Source: Plumapathes pennacea (Eukaryota > Cnidaria > Anthozoa > Antipatharia > Myriopathidae). From it: a stretch of DNA of 64,000 bases. The stretch spans positions 14,278,184-14,342,183 of the forward strand of contig OZ038471.1 in assembly GCA_964036295.1 (NCBI GenBank), read 5' to 3'. The notes beneath the pieces were generated by a model. It worked only from the letters and a program-made list of their open reading frames with translations. It did not search any database and was not told the DNA's origin. Both the position numbers and the translations under genes were made by a program. Below, piece after piece: positions 57,001 to 64,000 of this stretch. Within the stretch, counting starts at the first letter, position 1. Each line of letters opens with the position of its first letter.

Positions 57001-58000
57001 AGGAACAACCCAATGAATCTCCCACTCTTTTCTTATTAAAATTGCAAATTCCCTGCCTTCTGGCCAACCAGGTCAGACAAATTCCTCAAGACTTAAGGGG
57101 AGGGGGAGGGGGAATATGTACAACATAACATGCCAACATGATTGAATTTAACTGAACTTTGCAATTTTGCTCAACATTGACAATAGCTCTCATTTGAGAG
57201 GCTACACTGATAGGTTTCCGTTGAAAGTTCGACAGCTGTTACTTCTCTTTGCTCCTTTCGGCAAACCGGAAGTGAGGTATTATATTTCTTCTCAGACTTT
57301 CTGACACGTAATTTTTCATGTGTAAAATTGGTCGACGTGTAATTTATGACTTGGCATGGAAACGTCCAGACGAAGATTGTTCCGATCCTGTCAACGTTTT
57401 CGCGAAAGGCATACGAGGAAGTTGTTTGGCAATTAAATGCCTTTACAAACTGTATTGAATGATTAATCGACCGATTTGCACACCGCAACTGTTCGGCCAT
57501 GAAAGAATTCCTTCATGAACCCAAAGCCGCTATCCTTCACGGAAGGAGAGCATTCTTATTGCTTCCAGAAGCCTTCCAAAAACTGACAATTAAAATTAGA
57601 AGTATTAAAAAGAAAATATATATGTGAAGATTCGCACGTATATAATTTTTAGCATACCTTCTGTGTTGTCTTGTTGGACTAATTCCTCAATTTCAGGCCA
57701 TTCCTTGAAATATCGTCTGATGATAAGATAGGAATTGACCGGGTGACCTAAAAACCGGGCTATATCATCCCCAACTAAGTTGTGATTTTCTTCCATCTTC
57801 GCATAGATTCCCTTGATACGGTCAAGTCTGACCTCTTCCATGGCTATGTAGCTTCGCAAAGACGCTTTCATTTCGCGTTCCCTGTACACCAAGTCTTGTA
57901 AATCCACTATAGCTGTGAATAGCTCTCCATTGGAGAAGGATACGCTTAAGGAAAGCAGTAAAGCAAGCACAGAAAGTCTACAGTACGCCACAGGCGCCAT
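44984..58000 (-). CDS. Collagen prolyl 4-hydroxylase alpha subunit, gene A (12 exons, complete)
   Basis: Makes 4-hydroxyproline in X-Pro-Gly collagen repeats in the ER, using Fe(II), 2-oxoglutarate, O2 and ascorbate, as a tetramer with protein disulfide isomerase. Exons (high to low): 58000-57658, 56716-56388, 55375-55324, 54922-54723, 53769-53599, 53303-53233, 48310-48211, 47730-47677, 47063-47001, 46401-46333, 46125-46029, 45054-44984. All joints are GT/AG and in phase, and total 1,620 bases (539 residues plus stop; vertebrate proteins are about 530-550). Residues 1-25 are a signal peptide (MAPVAYCRLSVLALLL...). The dimerisation region runs to about 115, then the peptide-binding region (LLRLQDTY, VLSF-like SFSEYQ/RGNFKKAL). 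The catalytic domain has HYEPHYDF (His435, Asp437), STRHAACPVLVGNKW (His505, Lys515) and the ending ANKWIHEKNQEFRRPC. The 71-bp exon 6 (LRRATVKNRLTGKL) corresponds to the exon that is duplicated and mutually exclusive in vertebrate P4HA1; I find only one here. An upstream in-frame ATG (58,138) lacks a signal peptide and is not preferred. It is divergent to gene B. Confidence 0.95.
45187..45512. repeat. Short divergent tandem repeats, cluster 2
   Basis: About four or five units of 70-95 bp with the same words as 31,131-31,362 (ACTCATTGAGA, TTTCATTTGA, CACACCATTAGGTTTCA, AGTTCAGGAGTTG, GTGAACACTG). It lies in the last intron of P4HA gene A. Confidence 0.7.
46201..46300. mobile_element. MITE family 2, right half only
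   Basis: Begins at the loop side (CGGCGAAGCGCCTCGTGAGT) and ends CCAGTGGAAATTTATTA. It matches the second arm of the full copy at 55,718-55,903 and is the reverse complement of the half copy at 33,579. It lies between exons 10 and 11 of P4HA gene A. Confidence 0.75.
46440..46848 (+). mobile_element. 5'-truncated non-LTR retrotransposon, 3' end
   Basis: An open stretch reads YYRKSYFIRSAELWNTLP then SITKSCKLTAYIQI and a stop. This is the typical C-terminal tail after the reverse transcriptase of CR1/L2-like elements (R-S-x-x-LWN-x-LP). A 3' UTR of about 240 bp follows, ending in a short tandem tail (ATTAAACTAAACTAAACTAAAG). It is inserted in intron 9 of P4HA gene A, in the opposite orientation to the gene. 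Most of the element is missing. Confidence 0.75.
47151..47302. mobile_element. Hairpin MITE (152 bp) with CCCACACTAATCCG ends
   Basis: GCCCCACCCACACTAATCCG at the left pairs with CGAATTAGTGTGGACGGGC at the right, with about 35-bp arms. A related fragment (GGATTAGTGTGGAAGGGCG) follows at about 47,319, so it may be two nested or partial copies. It lies in intron 8 of P4HA gene A. Class not assigned. Confidence 0.65.
47406..47730. repeat. Tandem repeat (103-112 bp) containing P4HA exon 8 and two partial exon copies
   Basis: TCCTGTGTTCCTGATCT recurs at 47,406, 47,509 and 47,621. Each unit ends with the 3' part of exon 8 read on the minus strand: GGACACTATGAGCCTCATTA and on, encoding GHYEPHYDFAR, followed by the donor GTGAGT. 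The true exon is in the right-most unit (47,730-47,677) and has its own acceptor. The other two units lack the first seven codons and the acceptor; C-rich sequence lies there instead. The left-most unit has lost 3 bases (CATAATGAGG to CATGAGG) and has ATTCTAG in place of ACTCTAG, which changes its donor from GTGAGT to ATGAGT. Confidence 0.9.
48017..48208. repeat. 96-bp direct duplication beside the exon 7 donor
   Basis: AAGGATTTCTGACACACTCA (48,017) is repeated at 48,113 and the similarity runs through to TAGCGATATTTGC, ending just before the exon 7 boundary at 48,211. The two copies differ by only a few bases. It lies at the start of intron 7 of P4HA gene A. Confidence 0.9.
49046..49282. mobile_element. 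MITE family 1, second copy
   Basis: CCCGGGGCCAATTCAATAAA at the left end and CAACTTGTAAAACACACTTG near the right end match the copy at 39,621. The right terminus is decayed (GTATTAGCCTCTGGGG). It lies in intron 6 of P4HA gene A. Confidence 0.75.
49275..49485. mobile_element. MITE family 1, third copy
   Basis: Abuts the second copy. The right end is well preserved (TTGATTGAATTGGCCCCTG), and the internal CTTTTAATCCAATGCAATGG is like the other copies. The left end is decayed, so the boundary with the previous copy is approximate. Confidence 0.65.
49607..49800 (+). mobile_element. SINE-like or LINE-end element with (AAAT)n tail
   Basis: About 140 bp containing a small hairpin (CTCCTGAGCTCCTC / GAGGAGCTCTGGGA) ends in a run of about twelve AAAT units (49,753-49,799). 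A simple-sequence tail on one side is typical of retroposed elements. I cannot identify a tRNA-derived promoter with confidence. Confidence 0.35.
50735..51050. repeat. Minisatellite of CCCTATTTCAGACC units (about 33/66 bp)
   Basis: Phrases AAACCAAAATTTGCGATTTA and AGACCCTATTTCAGACCAAC alternate for about seven units, then give way to TGGGGCGGCACATACATATA. The last part matches the repeat at 39,966-40,130 on the other strand. It lies in intron 6 of P4HA gene A. Confidence 0.85.
51974..52008 (-). ncRNA. Hammerhead-ribozyme-like motif, possibly from a Penelope-like element
   Basis: Read on the minus strand, the core words occur in order: CTGAAGA (fits CUGANGA), a segment able to form a short GAC/GTC stem with a loop, then GAAAC and GTC, a valid cleavage triplet. 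Hammerhead motifs of this compact kind are known in Penelope-like retroelements, whose ends carry similar words. One unpaired T between the core and stem II, and weak outer stems, make activity doubtful. Confidence 0.35.
52233..52263. repeat. (GGTT)n microsatellite
   Basis: Short run of GGTT units in intron 6 of P4HA gene A. Confidence 0.85.
52339..52443. mobile_element. MITE family 3, internally deleted copy
   Basis: TTAACCCTTTTACTCCCAAG and its reverse complement CTTGGGAGTGAAAGGGTTAA form the two ends of a 105-bp element. Longer copies are at 55,981 and 61,659. Confidence 0.85.
53944..54100. repeat. (ATT)n microsatellite
   Basis: About 150 bp of ATT with some ATC and ACT units, in intron 4 of P4HA gene A, about 175 bases from exon 5. 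Frames through it give runs of Ile or Tyr only and are not coding. Confidence 0.95.
55718..55903. mobile_element. MITE family 2, complete palindrome (186 bp)
   Basis: AAATTTCCACTGGTTTGCC at the left and its reverse complement at the right, with arms of about 85 bp nearly identical through GACTCTTATTTACCA, TTTACGTCATCACATGGTCA and GTTGTGGACTCAC. Half copies are at 33,579 and 46,201. It lies in intron 2 of P4HA gene A. Confidence 0.9.
55981..56190. mobile_element. MITE family 3, long copy (210 bp)
   Basis: TTAACCCTTTCACTCCTGAG at the left and AGGAGTGAAAGGGTTA at the right, internally very similar to 61,659-61,869. It lies in intron 2 of P4HA gene A. Confidence 0.88.
57176..57242. repeat. Single diverged unit of the 31,131 / 45,187 repeat family
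   Basis: TAGCTCTCATTTGAGAGGCT, then TAGGTTTCCGTTGAAAGTTC, resembles one unit of the two clusters. It lies in intron 1 of P4HA gene A. Confidence 0.4.
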
Positions 58001-58353
58001 GGCTGAGTGAAATCGCCCAGGTACCCGAACGGGACGAAATAAACATTGATCACACATCCTGCAAGGTGCGGAGAATTCAATTATTGATCTGATACAAACC
58101 GAAAATATGTAGCTTAAAATTTTCGCGAAATGTAACATTTTGATAGATTTTCTTATGACTTTTAATTAACTAACTTAAGCGGAAATGTAAATGCATGTTT
58201 TATTTCGCTTCTGGGGATTTTAGGGGGCATGTTTTTTCGCAGCAAAACTTGATCATTTGCCAAAATCTCTCCGCGCCGCGCGGTCACAGATGAATGGGCC
58301 ATTCATGGCTCATTTCTCGTAGATAGGGGGGAGGGGTGGGGGAGGCGGTGGTT

Positions 58354-59717
58354 GGCGTTTCGCTGCGGACAAAACTATATGTAACCGTACAAAAAAGTCG
58401 AGATTTGTGAATCATAAGTATAGATGTGTAATAATTGGTCCAGATTTTCAAGAAACGAGTCGAGGTGTGTGAAAAATCAAAACACGAGTCCAGATTAGTG
58501 AAATTTTAGTCGAGAATTTTGCATGGTGTGCGAGTCAAGGTACGCTGACTAGTTTTAACGCTGTCTCATCCGCTTGCCGCGCTGGCTGCCAAACGTGGGT
58601 GATTTTCTTCTTTTCATTGGCAATATTTACAGAGACTTTGGAGACAGTTAAGTTCTGCATCTTATAATGACATTTCAGAGTTCTTAATTCGTCGCCTTGA
58701 TGAATACGAGAGGACGCTGTCGATATTGTTAATATCAAGGGTTGTGGAGACGCGAGCTAGAGAGTTTGTATGGGAAATTACGAATGACCTGAATATTCGC
58801 TAAAAGTGCTGAAATACAATTATAAAAGTGCTTACTTACCCGCTTTTTGTGCGCGTGATTTCTTGTGTTACTGGGTCGTTTTGGGCCGGGAGATATCACA
58901 GTGAGTTTTATATAAGAAAAGAGGGATGGAGTCAGCTGCAATTTTGCGGCCGCTTGCTCAATCTTGCTGTATCAATATTGATTTCAGCTGATATCATCCC
59001 CCATGCATTTGTGATTACAAATGTCTCATTTTCTGCAAATTCCTCATCCCCGGAAAGATCCTGGCAAATCACCACCCGCGGAATGATGGGAGATGATATC
59101 AGCTGAAATCAATATTGATGTACAGCCAGATTGAGCAAGCGGCCGCAAAATTGCGCTTTATAGCCTTTATACTTGATTAAATAAGTCGAGACGTACATTG
59201 AAAATGTCGGGAAATTACCGGGAAAGCAGAATATCAAAGGTAAATCGATGTGTTTTGATCCGTTCGCTATTTTCGGCGGTTTAAATCTTGACCAGCTGAC
59301 GTAGTTTCCATCATTCATGCTTAATTGTCTCTCCGAGGTCTCTATAAGTCTTGCTAATGAAAAGAAGAAATCACCCACGTTTGGCAGTGACAGCGCGTCG
59401 CCAATTTCCTTTTGCACAGTTCTTGTACGCATGCGGATGAGACAGTGTTACAAATGGTCAGCGTATCTCGACTCACACCGTGCAAAGCGACTCACACACC
59501 GTGCAAAATTCTCGACTCAAGTTTCACTAATCTGGACTCGTGTTTTGTAAATCTCAACTAGCTCATTTTTTACTCATGCTTTGCAAATCTGAACTAGTGT
59601 TTACACATCTCGACTCATGTTTTGCAAATCTGGACTAATGTTTACACATCTGGAATCATGTTTCGCAAATTTCGACTTTTGTACGGTTTCATATAGGTTT
59701 GTCCGCAGCAAAACGCC
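58354..59717. mobile_element. Foldback-type element (1,364 bp) between the two P4HA genes
   Basis: The ends GGCGTTTCGCTGCGGACAAA and TTTGTCCGCAGCAAAACGCC are inverted. Inverted similarity then continues inward for about 370 bp (to about 58,730 on the left and from about 59,310 on the right). Shared words include CCAAACGTGGGTGATTT / AAATCACCCACGTTTGG. The subterminal part has short direct repeats built on CTGGACT, TTTGCAAAT and ACACATCTCGACTC. This layout (long inverted arms with internal direct repeats) is that of foldback elements. No transposase frame is seen. Target-site duplication is unclear. Confidence 0.8.
58938..59154. repeat. Inner palindrome of the foldback element
   Basis: GCAATTTTGCGGCCGCTTGC at the left end pairs with GCAAGCGGCCGCAAAATTGC at the right. 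TCAATATTGATTTCAGCTGA and TCAGCTGAAATCAATATTGA lie inside it. The loop is about 80 bp. It may be a separate hairpin element nested in the larger one. Confidence 0.85.
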
Positions 59718-60366
59718 ATACCTCTCTCTTTCTCTTCATTATTTTCTTTTTGTCATTGCAAAACGGTTTCTTTAACCTTTCCGATCTCGAACCAATATTT
59801 TCGTTTTGGCCTTGGAGGTTAGAGCTATTGGGATTTCTCTGTGCCCGGAAGTCAACTGTTGACGCAGGTTCATTTTCATTGCATTCTGGCAGTTTTTGGA
59901 ATACACACTAACAGTCTATTACACCCTTCCAAAGTTAGAAGTAATTTTCTCAGTGAGCAAAAAGGTCAAATTTCTCACCCGAACCTGGCGAGTACAAGAA
60001 ATTCTCACATTAGAGTGACGTCACTTCCGCAAATCGCCTGACAAATATGTTACCCGTCATGCACCTGTCGAAGCACATGGTTGGTTTATCAGCTGGAAAA
60101 AATGACAAAGGCCGAGTTTGAAGCTTTCGGATAGAAATCTGTCCAAAACAGTGTAAAAACGCGGCTAGAAAGTCATCAATCACCACGTTTATGCAAGAGC
60201 TGATGAATACGATAAGGAAGATATTCACAAACGTGCTAACCCACACGCAGTAGAAATATTGACCGTTCGTAAATTATTAAAGAAAGAATGTTTTTTGATT
60301 TAAAAAAAAAAAAAACATGTGAACCAACGGTTTTACTGTGTTACAGCTGTGGTTGCGAGGTCCGTG
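59718..60366. other. Upstream region of P4HA gene B, no gene seen
   Basis: Lies between the foldback element and the gene B start. It contains a short A run at 60,302. No exon or recognisable repeat was identified, and the promoter of gene B is expected here. Confidence 0.4.
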
Positions 60367-63300
60367 ATGATCGCTAAACGTTTTCTACTTTTCTTCATAC
60401 TTTTCATATGCAGTGCCCCGCGCAGAAGACTTTTCGCCAGAGGTGATATTTTCGCCGCGTTGACTCAACTGCGAGATTTAATTTCACTCGAAGAACAATT
60501 GGGAGAAAGTTTAGATATTTACATCGAGGCAGAGAGGGCACGCTTGGAGAAGATAAAGACGTTTTCTAAAATAGTCAAAGATGCTTCACAAAAAGTGAAA
60601 CTCGCTGGAGGAGGGGAACACCTGATTAATAACCCTGGAAACTCTTATGGAGTTATAAAGCGGTTTGTCTCAGGATGGAGTAAGCTACAAAATCTCCTTG
60701 AGCAAGACTACACTGCAGGTAAGTATTTAGTGAACTTATGAATACTATAGCGTATAAGTATTGGCCGCGACCAGAATCTTGTGAACCATTTTCCCCTCTC
60801 CTGTATGCAATAAGTATTATACCACTAAAATGGGGAATGGGAAATTAGGTCAGAGAAGTCGCGTAGGGTTAGGATTAGATGTTTTGATGTCTAACCATAA
60901 ACCTAACCATAAAACTAACCCTAACCCAACGCGAATTAGCTCTGTTGGTTTCTATGGTCTCATTCCCCATTCTCCCACCGGCATTTTTCTGTACTCACAC
61001 CAACTGTGGCACTACAAATAAGATAACAACAGCCTGTCGAATATAATTATCGATAATTCATTCGCTTCCAATAAAACCTGAACAGGTTGTTCCACAAGCG
61101 ACGCTAGTACAAGATTCTTATGGCTCGACGCCCAAGCATTCTGATCATGTTGGATATATCTTGATAGTGTGGTTATAAAGCTCCACGAAGGTTCCGTGAT
61201 TCATCTTTTTTTTTTTTTCTTTTTCTTTTTTTTTTTGATAACACAGCTTAATTGGCGACAGAAAAAATCGAATCGATATCATGTCCGCTGTATATTTGTG
61301 GGTGTTTTTTTGTTCAGCGTTATTCAAATTATCAATTTTTAATCGTTTCGTAAATCCATCTTGCTAAATTTTTGCAATCATAACATTACTGTAAAGCAAT
61401 TATGCTCGAAAATATATCTCTTACTCTCTTATTTCATGCACATGCAGTTACAAAACCAAACTTTCCACTAATATTGAAACGATTGGGCTACAATTTTGTC
61501 CTAAATCTACCGTAAGTTAAAAAATGTGTGAAGCCAAAACATCCTCAAACTGGACTCATAAGTACATTCATTCAACAACAATTTCATGAACCAAATTATA
61601 AAAATATTAAATTATGTGTCTCACTGTGTTGCCGTCAATTGGTAAATGTCTGCTTCGTTTAACCCTTTCACTCCCAAGCTCAAAATACAAATTCTCCCAA
61701 CCATAAAATAAGAAAATGTAAGAGTGATGAAATGAGAATTGATGTTTTAATCAGTTGTCATTTGAGCAAGGTATCAAATGCTGAATTCTCCATACTGTAT
61801 GATATATCTGTGGTGGGAGACTGAAAAGAGAAAATTGAAGTTGATCACTCCTGGAAGTGAAAGGGTTAAATTCACCAACATGGTAGCTAAAACAAATTCT
61901 CCAGCAAAAGTGCTTGGTGACGTTATAACCGTGACTACGTATCAGCGTAACTGATACAGACTAATTACACGTCATCTAAACCATGAATTCCGTCTATAAG
62001 CCACTTTTATAATCATTCGCAGTAGCAAATCGCAAACTTTTACTCCCCAAATAAGCGAGTGTCTGTTGAATAAATCTCTCGTTGAGCTTGCTTTTCTAGT
62101 TATATAATTACATTATCAACAAAGAATCAGTGTGTCCACTCTGCTCGCCAAGTTTTATTATCAAGTGGCCCGCGAGAGCATCTGCGCTTCACGAACTGCG
62201 CATGATTGCGAAAGTGGCTAATTCCATGAAAATATAACATAACTATACACAGAATACTTATTTCCCGGCTGGAGTTCTCAAGTCCCTCTCTAGCTTCGCG
62301 GCTGTCTCTACAACTCAAGCTCGACAAGTTTGATTTGTGATCTATATCATGTTCTTGCAGACCTTAGGAACCAGATCATATTGAACGAGGCCAGGTTCCC
62401 TAACTACAAAGAGGACTTAATAGGTGCAGTGGCGGCCTTAATAAGACTGCAGGATACGTACAACTTGACGGCCAGGGAATTAGTGGAGGGACGCATGAAA
62501 GGTTAGGGTCAGGTTATGTAATTGTTACGGAGCAGATTTTAGGGACTCGCTTCTGTACTCGATGACTTCTTTATTCGTGAAACTGCTGAGCTCTAGAGCC
62601 TCGAGACTAACGGAGAGCTCGGGCTCCAAGTCACAACTCTAACTCAACTCAACTCAACTCTACAAACTAGCCGTTAAGTATGCTCAGGGAGCACGTACAG
62701 CGATACCAAACTTCCGTTTGGGTAGACAACTAAATTGGATAGCAAATCCACAATGAGATTAGACCGGAAAGGAATGGACGGAATTTCCACGGCATAGGCG
62801 ACTACAAAGACTCCTAAGGTGTCTGTGCATCACGATGCCGAGCAACCACTTGGCAGCTTAGCTCAAATCGTGCAGGTAAAGCTTACCGACAGGCACATTC
62901 GTAGCAAACCTGGCGCCATGCCTTTCCTGCGGTTTGTGCTGCACACGCAAATGCTTCGCTGACCTCGTTTATGAACTATGCTCCTAAAGGCTACTGCAAA
63001 CCTAAGTCCGAAGGTCAAATGTGAGTCCTTCCGTTTGCAAATACAAGTTCGCTCCAGGATAGCCGAAATATTATTCTTTATAATAAACTTCCAAATTGTT
63101 CCGAATTGTCCCTTGACATAATCATACAACATCATCATCATCATCATCATCGTCATCGTCATCATCATCGTCATCATCGTCATCGTCATTGTCATCGTCA
63201 TCATCGTCATCGTCATCGTCATCGTCATCATCATCGTCATCGTCATCGTCATCATCATCGTCAGCATCATCATCATTGCAATTATCAAACTCTATGCCAT

Positions 63301-63679
63301 AATATTGTTTCGAGTTACGTAGCCTAAGTTTCAATTAGCCTCATCAAAAATCATCAACATTATCATCACCATCACTATCATAATCATCACCATCACCATA
63401 ATCACCATTACCATCACCAATTTATCCACCACCTTGTCAAATTAATCTCTCTTATGATAACTATGTCAAATATCGCGTTTTGCAGGATGTTCCGAAACTG
63501 CTGTGAGTATGGCAGCCGAAGATTGTTTCGAGATCTCCACACTCGCTTACAACGCAGGCCGACTGGGACATTTCTACAGTTGGGTGAACGAGGCGTTGAG
63601 GTTGCTAAGAGACGGTCACCATGATGGCACCCTTAAAATGGTCGAGGTATTAGAGCACGCGGCCTGGGCCGAGTACCTG
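60367..63679 (+). CDS. Collagen prolyl 4-hydroxylase alpha subunit, gene B (partial, first three exons)
   Basis: Exons 60367-60718, 62361-62501 and 63486-63679 join in phase (352+141+194 = 687 bases, 229 codons). The gene runs off the right edge at a phase-0 donor, so the catalytic domain is not visible. The start ATG at 60,367 gives a signal peptide (MIAKRFLLFFILFICSAP). An ATG 48 bases upstream is in frame but breaks the hydrophobic start. The product follows gene A through the dimerisation region (DIFAALTQLRDLISLEEQLG), the peptide-binding entry (AALIRLQDTYNL) and the AAEDCFEISTLAYNAG stretch characteristic of P4HA. Gene B has an intron at residue about 165 (between MKG and CSETA) that gene A lacks in its fused exon 2. 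All other shared boundaries have the same phase. It probably hydroxylates collagens like gene A. It is transcribed away from gene A. Confidence 0.92.
60820..60985. repeat. Imperfect hairpin with CTAACCCTAACCC
   Basis: GCGTAGGGTTAGGATTAG pairs with CTAACCCTAACCCAACGC about 65 bases later, and AATGGGGAATGGG pairs with CATTCCCCATTC further out. It looks like a decayed hairpin element. The telomere-like words are only two units and lie in intron 1 of P4HA gene B. Confidence 0.5.
61659..61869. mobile_element. MITE family 3, long copy (211 bp)
   Basis: TTAACCCTTTCACTCCCAAG at the left and GAAGTGAAAGGGTTAA at the right, with an interior like the copy at 55,981. It lies in intron 1 of P4HA gene B. 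Confidence 0.9.
63129..63275. repeat. (ATC/GTC)n trinucleotide microsatellite
   Basis: About 145 bp of CAT and CGT units in intron 2 of P4HA gene B, ending about 210 bases before exon 3. It opens long poly-Asp, poly-His and Met/Thr frames that have no other coding signal. A second, looser ATC-rich cluster is at 63,345-63,420. Confidence 0.95.
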
Positions 63680-63791
63680 GTGAGTAAATTACTTCTCATT
63701 TAACCGGAATCGGAATTTGTTTAATTTGGACCATTCTTTTGGGAGAACTTCCAGTGTGGTCGCCTTGTGACTCAAATACTTAAGAAATGTA

Positions 63792-63959
63792 TAACGCGTT
63801 CCCGTGTAATATAGCCTGATCTAAACACGCGGGAAGTTGGGAGAACACTCGAGTAGCGTAAGGAAACCACTCGGCGGCCTCGTGGCTTCCGGCGCTACTC
63901 GAGTGTTCTCCCAACTTCCCAAGTGTTTAGACCAGGCTATATTACACGGGAACGCGTTA
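63792..63959. mobile_element. Near-perfect hairpin MITE (168 bp)
   Basis: TAACGCGTTCCCGTGTAATA at the left and its exact reverse complement at the right, with about 67-bp arms that differ at only a few positions (for example ACACGCGGG against CCCAAGTGT). The loop is about 35 bp. It lies in intron 3 of P4HA gene B. Class not assigned. Confidence 0.9.
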
Positions 63960-64000
63960 AATATTTATTTTATAAAATAATTAGTCAAGTAAAATACAAC

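Noticed and set aside
60900-60940. Interstitial telomere repeat
   Set aside because: Only two CTAACCC-like units inside a hairpin, too few to call telomeric.
63122-63334. Poly-Asp and poly-His open frames
   Set aside because: Products of the CAT/CGT microsatellite, with no splice or start context.

Overview
This is eukaryotic, animal DNA with intron-rich genes, GT/AG splice sites and many short palindromic transposons. The gene set (collagen prolyl 4-hydroxylase, SLC7 amino-acid transporters, an Argonaute remnant) and the style of the repeats suggest an anthozoan cnidarian, probably a stony coral. The species assignment is inference; the gene families are read directly from the sequence.

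Region 1 (1-30,650) holds no convincing gene. About 29.3 kb (761-30,091) is a satellite array of roughly 37 monomers in two lengths, 775 and 816 bp. It is bordered on both sides by a different tandem repeat of about 320-340 bp. The array has higher-order structure: a 1,591-bp dimer repeated four times, and a 13-monomer, 10,239-bp period that links two blocks. Comparing the two halves of a monomer on opposite strands shows that each monomer is itself an old, diverged inverted duplication of an element of about 390-410 bp. The 41-bp length difference lies close to one axis of that symmetry.

Region 2 (30,650-34,400) carries short repeats, a TA-flanked pogo-like MITE and two degenerate exons of an Argonaute PIWI domain on the minus strand.

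Region 3 (34,400-43,400) is a small family of intronless SLC7 (LAT-type, APC superfamily) amino-acid transporters. Two intact copies stand head to head (minus strand 34,437-36,023 and plus strand 37,525-39,099). A third copy (41,709-43,148) is a pseudogene that has lost TM1 and carries later frameshifts. Flanking homology shows copy 3 is a tandem duplicate of copy 2.

Region 4 (44,984-64,000) holds two collagen prolyl 4-hydroxylase alpha-subunit genes, also head to head. The first, on the minus strand, can be reconstructed completely as 12 exons (539 codons plus stop) with every catalytic residue present. The second, on the plus strand, starts at 60,367 and runs out of the window after exon 3. 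A 1.36-kb foldback element fills much of the space between their starts. In the first gene, the exon carrying the iron-binding HxD motif has two partial tandem copies just downstream, each keeping the 5' splice site.

The introns and spacers are filled with MITEs of several families, a 5'-truncated non-LTR retrotransposon, minisatellites, microsatellites and one hammerhead-like motif.
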